Assembly (NCBI GenBank): GCA_021234155.1
Contig: JAJEKV010000003.1
Location: 16,538,386-16,602,385, forward strand
Direction of reading: 5' to 3'
Source: Isoetes taiwanensis
Taxonomy: Eukaryota; Streptophyta; Lycopodiopsida; Isoetales; Isoetaceae
DNA: 64,000 nt
Below, in pieces: positions 62,766 through 64,000 of this stretch. Position numbers and translations under genes: made by a program. The stretch's first letter is position 1. Each line of letters begins with the position of its first letter. The notes under the pieces are model-generated. The model saw only the letters and a program-made list of their open reading frames with translations, was not told the origin of the DNA and made no database searches.

Positions 62766-64000
62766 TTTGTTCCATCTCTTACACAAGTATATAGAAACTT
62801 TTGTTGCTTTCGTGAACTTCTAGCAATCGATGTTTGGGTTAATGTGATTGGTGAGACCATTTATGGAAGAGGTAATCTCCTCTGGTAAAAGATTTTGGTC
62901 GCCAGCGATGCGTGAGCCCTAAAATCTTTTGCCGAAGAAGATTAACAAGTAAACATAAGGTGATTCAGATTCTACAGAACCAGTTGCGGTCTGCAAAGTG
63001 GCAAGGTTTCTTTTCCTCATTTTTTTTTTGCGTTTATAACACCTTTAAAAATGATGATACTTAAAAATAGGATCTGTTACGTGGAATGGCAAAAGGGAGC
63101 CAGCAGCCGGGGTGTGCCAGCCAGCTTGCCTTGCTCTGGCAAGAATCGCCGACCTTTTGCATTTCCACAAAGGCCAAGGAAAGGCAGCTGATCTGGGAAT
63201 GATGCTTCAGGTTTTGAACTCAGCTCAGGTTTTGATGCTTCAGATGATCAGGGGCGATGCATTAGCTATGGCGATGGTGTCAGACTTCAGGCTCTTGCAG
63301 ATTTCAAGCTATGCTTCAGTTAAGAGGTAACTTGCCCCAACTGGTCATGCCAGAATGCTGGATCTATTTTTCATTCTTAGAATGATTGCCACAGGGCTTA
63401 ACTATCATTGGATGACAGACCAGATCGAAGACCAACTTTCCTTGATGTACATGTAAAGAGTTCACGACAACACACCTACAATGCCACATTCCTCTCCATC
63501 TACCTGAAACAAAACGTTGCTGCAGGATGGCCTCTTGAGGGTTCAAGAAGCATTGCCATAAACATTTTGTACTAAAAATAGAAACCATTATTACCTTGTC
63601 AACACTCCTAGTTAACCCTCACTTCACTTCAACAATCCAATCTAGAATAGGAAAAAAAAAAAAAACTCTTTTACGTTTTGTACTAAAATAGAAACCATAT
63701 TAGCTTGCCAACACTCTTAGTTAATCATCACTTGTCCGGGCCCAAAAGTCCTCACTTTTTAATAGTTATTCTTAGCTCTATCAATCTCCTCTTCATCCAA
63801 ATTTCATACGTGTCAAATCGCTTAAATTCTTCACACATTTTGTAGCATATGTCAAATCCTCAACTTCCATCCCCGTATAAGCAACCCAAAAGTCATGAAG
63901 AAGGTTATCATTTCAATCCTTCAAACAAAAGTCATGAAGTGAATGTTGCGTGCATGTCAATGGTATTGACTTTAGTAGAACCACTATGGCCAATGCGAAA
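62766..64000. other. 3' flank, no gene recognised
   Basis: The phrase AAAATAGAAACCAT(A)TTA...CTTG(T/C)CAACACTC(C/T)TAGTTAA occurs twice (63574 and 63684). ORFs here are short and without motif. Confidence 0.4.

Noticed and set aside
63112-63330. 72-codon + frame near the right end
   Set aside because: Low-complexity Leu/Ala/Met content, no motif, no splice context.

Overview
This is nuclear DNA of a land plant with a large, repeat-rich genome. A gymnosperm or another big-genome vascular plant would fit, but the sequence does not decide it. The pointers are plant Ty3 retrotransposons, a hAT transposon, plant-type Helitron ends, telo-box motifs, and remnants of an LSF2-type glucan phosphatase, a receptor-like kinase and a TTC5-like TPR protein. 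About 70% of the window is mobile DNA. I see no rRNA, tRNA or CRISPR array.

Layout. Positions 1-5800 hold rearranged pieces of one LTR family (family B) in inverted orientation: an antisense gag/LTR part at 1-1620 faces a sense part at 1930-5800. A Helitron 3' end lies at 6878 and a broken kinase exon at 8602-8890. Positions 9254-45531 form one nested structure. The outer shell is element A, an antisense Ty3 chromovirus (LTRs 9254-10711 and 44015-45531; initiator-Met PBS; near-perfect 5-bp TSD). Element B (15731-36942, TSD GAATG) sits inside A. Element C (21300-32416, TSD GGTAT) sits inside the pol of B. A hAT transposon (37161-41981, TSD GCTCCTGG) also sits inside A. Removing the insertions joins A into LTR - PBS - ORF1 - ORF2/pol - PPT - LTR.

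The main discovery is ORF1 of element A (42159-43272, minus). It ends in a histone H3 fold that aligns without gaps over about 90 residues at roughly half identity by hand count. It begins with a copy of the H3 tail, ARTKQNARM, in which Lys4 is kept and the Lys9 position is Met. A roughly 260-residue acidic then basic linker separates the two. ORF1 and ORF2 (pol with a C-terminal chromodomain) are each preceded by the same module: two copies of a ~75-bp dyad element about 210 bp apart, a telo-box and a TATA box 105-113 bp before the ATG. I read this as a retroelement with two promoters that carries its own H3-like protein. An effect on host H3K9 silencing is an inference.

Elements B and C are related non-chromoviral Ty3 elements with an unusual plan: a tRNA-Gln-type PBS, a PBS-like copy inside U5, a hairpin formed by the LTR's first bases, and a complete second RNase H domain upstream of RT while the usual RNase H after RT has lost catalytic residues.

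Right of element A, 45537-64000 holds low-coding sequence, a possible MITE-like inverted-repeat element (48198-48994), a TTC5-like pseudogene (49840-53160), a 1955-bp non-autonomous Helitron filled with a ~1.7-kb purine tract (53761-55715, with a paralogous empty site beside it), a duplicated 140-bp GC-palindrome repeat, a second Helitron 3' end (60523), and an LSF2-like gene copy (60616-62765) with apparent frameshifts.
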